This document shows positions 59,939-64,000 of a DNA stretch of 64,000 nucleotides, one piece after another. The stretch's first letter is position 1. Every line of letters begins with the position of its first letter. The notes beneath the pieces were generated by a model that was not told where the DNA came from, did not search any database, and worked only from the letters and a program-made list of their open reading frames with translations. Source of the stretch: Halomonas litopenaei (GTDB lineage Bacteria; Pseudomonadota; Gammaproteobacteria; Pseudomonadales; Halomonadaceae); contig NZ_PXNS01000005.1 in the NCBI RefSeq assembly GCF_003045775.1, forward strand, positions 62,001-126,000, written 5' to 3'. The translations under genes and the position numbers were made by a program.

Positions 59939-60808
59939 ATGGCAGCTATCAGCGCCTCCCAGGTCAAGGAACTGCGCGAGCGTACCGGGCTCGGCATGAT
60001 GGAGTGCAAGAAGGCACTCACCGAAGCCGGCGGTGACATCGAGCAGGCCATCGAGGATCTGCGCAAGAACTCCGGTCTCAAGGCCGCCAAGAAGGCCGGT
60101 CGTACCGCCGCTGAAGGTGTCGTCGTCACTCGTGTGGCCGAAGACGGTGCCTACGGTGTGATGGTCGAGATCAACTCCGAGACCGACTTCGTTGCCCGTG
60201 ACGACAACTTCAAGGCCTTCGCCGACAAGATCGCCGACGCCTTCTTCGCCGCCAAGAGCGACGACGTGGCCGCAGTGACCGAAGGCGAGCTGGAAACCGC
60301 CCGCGAGCAGCTGGTGCAGAAGATCGGCGAGAACATCGGCGTGCGCCGTGCCGTCGTCGTCGACGCCGCTGAAGGCAACCTGGTGGGTGCCTATGTGCAC
60401 GGTGGCCGCATCGGCGTGCTGACCGAGCTCAAGGGCGGCACCCAGGAAGCCGCCAAGGACGTGTCCATGCACGTCGCCGCGATCAACCCGACCGTGGCCC
60501 GTCCCGAGGACATGCCCCAGTCTGCCCTCGACGAGGAAAAGGCCATCATCCTGGCTCAGCCGGACATGGCCGGCAAGCCTGAGCAGATCGCCGAGAAGAT
60601 GGTCCAGGGCCGTCTGAAGAAGTACCTGGCCGAGAACAGCCTGACCGAGCAGCCCTTCGTCAAGGACCCGAACCAGAGCGTGGCCGAGTTCGTCAAGGCC
60701 GCCGGTGGTGAAGTGGTCGGCTTCACTCGCTTTGAAGTGGGCGAGGGCATCGAGAAGGAAGAGGTCGACTTCGCCAAGGAAGTCATGGAACAGGCCAAGC
60801 GTAGCTAA
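59939..60808 (+). CDS. tsf: Elongation factor Ts
   Basis: 289 residues from the ATG at 59939 behind AGAGGTG. It exchanges GDP for GTP on EF-Tu. The N-terminal UBA-like domain [19 protein letters not shown] and the core [14 protein letters not shown] contain the key EF-Tu contacts (TDFV). Length is close to E. coli EF-Ts (283). It follows rpsB after a hairpin. Confidence 0.97.
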   Translation: MAAISASQVKELRERTGLGMMECKKALTEAGGDIEQAIEDLRKNSGLKAAKKAGRTAAEGVVVTRVAEDGAYGVMVEINSETDFVARDDNFKAFADKIADAFFAAKSDDVAAVTEGELETAREQLVQKIGENIGVRRAVVVDAAEGNLVGAYVHGGRIGVLTELKGGTQEAAKDVSMHVAAINPTVARPEDMPQSALDEEKAIILAQPDMAGKPEQIAEKMVQGRLKKYLAENSLTEQPFVKDPNQSVAEFVKAAGGEVVGFTRFEVGEGIEKEEVDFAKEVMEQAKRS

Positions 60809-60848
60809 GGTCCAAGGTTCCAAACTGTGCCTGCACAGTGTAATGATG

Positions 60849-60868
60849 GCGTGCGCGAAAGCGCACGC
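60849..60868 (+). terminator. GAAA-loop hairpin after tsf
   Basis: GCGTGCGC and GCGCACGC pair around a GAAA tetraloop (60849-60868), with only CTTCGTG following. It is more likely an mRNA end-stabilising or pausing element than a full terminator. Confidence 0.45.
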
Positions 60869-60951
60869 CTTCGTGTATGCGTCAGCGGTGGGTGTCTCGC
60901 GGCCTGACCGACCGCCACCCGACCCAGTCAAGCCCAAAGCGGAGAAATGCC

Positions 60952-61719
60952 ATGAGCAGCGTCGATTCTTCCCCCCTGTCCAAGTCCGAGAAGCCCCGTG
61001 CCGCGGTGTCGAAGTACAAGCGCATCCTGCTGAAGCTCTCGGGTGAGGCGTTGACCGGGGATGCCGACTTTGGCATCGACCCCAAGGTACTGGACCGCAT
61101 GGCGCTGGAGATCGGGCAACTGGTCGGTATCGGTGTCCAGGTCGGTATCGTGGTCGGTGGCGGCAACCTGTTCCGCGGTGCCGCCCTGCACGAGGCCGGC
61201 ATGGAGCGCGTGACCGGTGACCACATGGGGATGCTGGCCACGGTGATGAACGCCCTGGCCATGCGTGATGCGCTGGAGCGCTCGAACATCCGTTCTCGAG
61301 TGATGTCGGCCATTCCCATGAGCGGCGTGGTGGAGCACTACGATCGGCGCACGGCGATTCGCTACCTGACCTCCGGTGACGTGGTACTGTTCTCCGCCGG
61401 TACCGGCAATCCCTTCTTCACCACCGATTCCGCCGCCTGTCTGCGCGGTATCGAGATCGACGCCGATGTGGTGGTCAAGGCCACCAAGGTGGATGGCGTC
61501 TACAACAAGGATCCGGTCAAGTTCGACGATGCCGTGAAGTACGACGAACTGTCCTATGATGACGCCCTCGATCAGAAGCTCGGGGTGATGGATTTGACCG
61601 CGATTTGCCTGGTGCGGGACCATGACATGCCGGTCCGGGTCTTCAACATGAACAAGCCTGGCGCCCTGCTCAACCTGGTGGTGGGCGGCAAGGAAGGCAC
61701 GCTGATTCACAGAGGGTGA
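60952..61719 (+). CDS. pyrH: UMP kinase
   Basis: 255 residues from the ATG behind GGAG; an N-terminal extension of about 18 residues ([17 protein letters not shown]) precedes the usual start [13 protein letters not shown]. It makes UDP from UMP and is allosterically controlled by GTP and UTP. Motifs: [12 protein letters not shown], the hinge [14 protein letters not shown] and the active-site [12 protein letters not shown]. It is four bases from frr. Confidence 0.96.
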   Translation: MSSVDSSPLSKSEKPRAAVSKYKRILLKLSGEALTGDADFGIDPKVLDRMALEIGQLVGIGVQVGIVVGGGNLFRGAALHEAGMERVTGDHMGMLATVMNALAMRDALERSNIRSRVMSAIPMSGVVEHYDRRTAIRYLTSGDVVLFSAGTGNPFFTTDSAACLRGIEIDADVVVKATKVDGVYNKDPVKFDDAVKYDELSYDDALDQKLGVMDLTAICLVRDHDMPVRVFNMNKPGALLNLVVGGKEGTLIHRG

Positions 61720-61723
61720 CATC

Positions 61724-62281
61724 GTGATCAACGAGATCAAGAAAGACGCAGAAGCAAGAATGCAGAAGACCGTCGAGTCGCTGCATCACAACCTGAACAA
61801 GATTCGTACCGGTCGTGCTCATCCCAGCATTCTGGACGCGGTGCAGGTCGAATACTACGGTTCCATGATGCCGCTCAACCAGGTGGCCTCGGTCAACGTC
61901 GAGGACGCCCGCACCCTGGCCGTGGTGCCCTGGGAGCAGAGCATGGTGCCGAAGGTCGAGAAGGCCATCATGACCTCCGACCTGGGCCTCAACCCGGCGT
62001 CTGCCGGCAACGTGATCCGCGTGCCGATGCCGATGCTGACCGAGGAGACCCGCAAGGGCTACATCAAGCAGGCGCGTCAGGAGGCCGAGAACGCCCGGGT
62101 GGCGATCCGCAACGTGCGTCGTGACGCCAACAACGACCTCAAGGCGCTGCTCAAGGACAAGGATATCTCCGAGGACGAGGAGCGTCAGGGCGAGGACGAG
62201 ATCCAGAAGATCACCGATCGCTTTGTCGCCGAGATCGACAAGACCCTGACCGCCAAGGAAGAGGACCTGATGCAGGTCTGA
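61724..62281 (+). CDS. frr: Ribosome recycling factor
   Basis: 185 residues starting at a GTG. It splits the post-termination ribosome together with EF-G. Landmarks are [29 protein letters not shown] and [17 protein letters not shown]. The start is only four bases after pyrH, consistent with coupling. Confidence 0.97.
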   Translation: MINEIKKDAEARMQKTVESLHHNLNKIRTGRAHPSILDAVQVEYYGSMMPLNQVASVNVEDARTLAVVPWEQSMVPKVEKAIMTSDLGLNPASAGNVIRVPMPMLTEETRKGYIKQARQEAENARVAIRNVRRDANNDLKALLKDKDISEDEERQGEDEIQKITDRFVAEIDKTLTAKEEDLMQV

Positions 62282-62484
62282 GGCGCCCTGGCGATACCCG
62301 TACCGGCCTGCCTGTGCGGCCGGGAGGGGGCGCGATACCGAGCGGTCACGCCTGGCGTGGCCGGTCGGCCGTTGGGTACTACCGCCGTTCAGCGATCCCT
62401 GGCGACTCCGCCATCGGTCATACTGTCTGGACTCCCCGGGTCAGGGATGCCTCGGGGCCTGATTCAACCGTCATGCGAGACACC

Positions 62485-63255
62485 ATGAAGTCAACGCCGT
62501 CTCCCGAACTCCGCCCGTTACCGCCGACCGCGAGCCTGCCTCGCCATGTGGCGGTGATCATGGACGGCAACAATCGCTGGGCCAAGGCGCGCGGCCTGTC
62601 AGGAGTGCGTGGACACCACGCCGGCGTGGAGGCGGTCAGGGCCGTCATTCGTCGGGCGGCGGAGCGCCGCATCGAGACGCTGACGCTGTTCGCCTTCTCC
62701 AGCGAGAACTGGAAGCGCCCGGCGGCCGAGGTCAACGCCTTGATGGAACTGTTCCTGATGGCGCTCAAGCGTGAGGTCAAGAAGCTGCATGAGCATGACA
62801 TTCGGTTGTCGGTGATCGGCGATACCTCTGGGTTTTCCTCGGCCATCCAGAAGCGCATCGAAGAGGCCGAGCGACTGACCTGCGACAACCAGGGGCTGCG
62901 CCTGGTGATCGCCGCCAACTACGGTGGTCAGTGGGACATCGCCCGGGCTGCGCGGCGGCTGGCCGAGCGAGTGGCCGCCGGCGAGCTCGATCCCGGCGCC
63001 ATCGACGAGCAGGCGCTGGCCGATCAAGTCAGTCTGAGTGACGCCGCGCCGGTGGATCTGTGCATTCGCACCAGCGGTGAGCGGCGCATCTCGAACTTCC
63101 TGTTGTGGCAGCTGGCCTACGCCGAGCTGTACTTCACGCCCGTCCTGTGGCCGGACTTCGATGGCGAGGCCTTCGATGACGCCCTGGAGGATTTCTGCCG
63201 GCGCAAGCGCCGCTTCGGCATGACCGACGAACAGCTCGAGGCCCAGGGTGCTTAG
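62485..63255 (+). CDS. uppS: Undecaprenyl diphosphate synthase
   Basis: 256 residues from the ATG at 62485; another ATG at 62473 would add four residues and the frame is open to 62314, but neither has a better ribosome site. It condenses isopentenyl diphosphate to C55 lipid carrier for peptidoglycan and LPS. The signature HVAVIMDGNNRWAKARG carries the catalytic Asp, and FAFSSENW and the C-terminal LCIRTSGERRISNFLLWQ bind substrates. Its stop overlaps the start of cdsA by eight bases. Confidence 0.96.
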   Translation: MKSTPSPELRPLPPTASLPRHVAVIMDGNNRWAKARGLSGVRGHHAGVEAVRAVIRRAAERRIETLTLFAFSSENWKRPAAEVNALMELFLMALKREVKKLHEHDIRLSVIGDTSGFSSAIQKRIEEAERLTCDNQGLRLVIAANYGGQWDIARAARRLAERVAAGELDPGAIDEQALADQVSLSDAAPVDLCIRTSGERRISNFLLWQLAYAELYFTPVLWPDFDGEAFDDALEDFCRRKRRFGMTDEQLEAQGA

Positions 63256-64000
63256 ACAGCGGATCATCACCGCAGCCTGGCTGGCGCCGCTGGCGCTGGC
63301 CGGGTTGTTCGGCCTGGAGGGCGGCCCCTTCGCCCTGTTCACCGCCGCCATCGTGGTGCTGGCGGGCTGGGAGTGGGCCAATCTGGCGGGGCTTGAGCGC
63401 GGGGCCTCGCGCCTGCTGCCACCGCTGGTGCTGGCCCTTGGCATGGCGCTGCTGTGGCATTTCGGCCAGCACCTGGCGCTGTGGCCACTGGTCATTGGCG
63501 CGCTGGGGTGGGCGCTGAATCTGTGGTGGGTGCTCGGTCATCCTGGGCGCAGCCATCAGTGGTCCTCGCGGGCGATGCGCCTGGCCATGGGAGCCTGGGT
63601 GCTGCTGCCGACCTGGGTCGGCTTCAATCTGCTGCGCGAGAGCGGCAGCGCCTGGCTTCTGTTCGTGCTGCTGCTGGTGTGGGGTGCCGACATCGGCGCC
63701 TACTTTGTCGGGCGTGCCCTGGGGCGGCGCAAGCTGGCACCCAACGTCAGCCCCGGCAAGTCCTGGGAGGGCGTCTATGGGGGCATGGCGGTCACCGCTG
63801 CGCTGGCGCTGGTGTTCGCGCTGTGGCAGCAGCTGTCGCTGTCGGCCGGTCTGGCGCTGGTGGCGTTGACCCTCGGCGTGACCCTGGTGTCGGTGCTCGG
63901 CGATCTGCTCGAGAGTATGCTCAAGCGCCATCGCGGCCTCAAGGACTCCAGCGCGCTGTTGCCGGGGCACGGCGGGGTGCTCGATCGCATCGACAGTCTT
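63248..64000 (+). CDS. cdsA: Phosphatidate cytidylyltransferase (3' end beyond window)
   Basis: The gene starts at a GTG overlapping the uppS stop and runs to the window edge, 251 codons with no stop. The reading begins MLRQRIITAAWLAP, contains about seven membrane helices, and ends in the CdsA signature: LGRRKLAPNVSPGKSWEG, then GDLLESMLKRHRGLKDSS and LPGHGGVLDRIDSL. It makes CDP-diacylglycerol from phosphatidate and CTP at the inner membrane. Only the last 20 or so residues should be missing. Confidence 0.95.
   Translation, partial: MLRQRIITAAWLAPLALAGLFGLEGGPFALFTAAIVVLAGWEWANLAGLERGASRLLPPLVLALGMALLWHFGQHLALWPLVIGALGWALNLWWVLGHPGRSHQWSSRAMRLAMGAWVLLPTWVGFNLLRESGSAWLLFVLLLVWGADIGAYFVGRALGRRKLAPNVSPGKSWEGVYGGMAVTAALALVFALWQQLSLSAGLALVALTLGVTLVSVLGDLLESMLKRHRGLKDSSALLPGHGGVLDRIDSL

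Overview
The window is GC-rich, densely coded chromosome from a gammaproteobacterium. Gene order and protein character point to the Halomonadaceae, probably Halomonas. The order coaBC-dut-algC-argB beside radC-rpmB-rpmG, and map-glnD-dapC-arsC-like-dapD-dapE opposite rpsB-tsf-pyrH-frr-uppS-cdsA, is the Pseudomonas/Halomonas type. NrdA has the long form with two ATP-cones, and many proteins are acidic. The family assignment is inferred from recognised proteins; no search was run. I see no rRNA, tRNA, CRISPR array, prophage or intact insertion sequence.

Layout. 1-3.7 kb: a FAN1-like VRR-NUC nuclease (cut by the window edge) overlapping a nuclease-helicase of the DinG/XPD family. 3.8-6.6 kb: a Kef-type antiporter and a glutathione S-transferase. 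6.9-12.5 kb: an accessory-looking stretch with a divergent PQQ dehydrogenase-like membrane protein full of in-frame microsatellites, several small proteins including a 39-residue one, an AraC regulator and a DMT exporter. 12.6-17 kb: nrdA-nrdB with a promoter carrying two NrdR boxes and two DnaA-like boxes. 17.2-19.6 kb: an RstA/RstB-like two-component system. 19.6-23 kb: divergent metR/metE. 23-28.4 kb: an MliC-like lipoprotein, azoR, a YdjM-like membrane protein overlapping tag, a DUF411 protein, gloA and slmA. 28.5-33.7 kb: argB, algC, dut, coaBC and divergent radC. 34-37.9 kb: rpmB, rpmG, mutM, an RlmI-like methyltransferase, a DUF2007 protein and a thioesterase. 38.2-39.5 kb: a candidate zinc-starvation module, with a near-perfect Zur box, a DksA paralogue lacking two zinc cysteines, and a gamma-type carbonic anhydrase. 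39.8-47.5 kb: ald, trpS, maeA, acnA and a CPXCG protein. 47.7-50.6 kb: a peroxiredoxin behind a near-consensus OxyR site, trxB, slyX and a membrane-anchored cold-shock-domain protein. 50.7-58.6 kb: the DAP/lysine genes with glnD and map. 59-64 kb: rpsB, tsf, pyrH, frr, uppS and the start of cdsA.

Functional threads. DNA repair genes are frequent (FAN1-like nuclease, nuclease-helicase, tag, radC, mutM), as are dNTP supply genes (nrdAB, dut). Electrophile and peroxide defence is represented by Kef plus GST, gloA, azoR, and peroxiredoxin plus TrxB. The most informative signals lie in the intergenic DNA: sequence-level Zur, OxyR, NrdR/DnaA and MetR candidate sites each sit in front of the gene the named regulator would be expected to control. 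The parts least explained by known biology are the degenerate PQQ dehydrogenase, the duplicated-motif 39-residue protein, the repeat arrays at 32.9 and 37.9-38.2 kb, and the membrane-anchored cold-shock protein.
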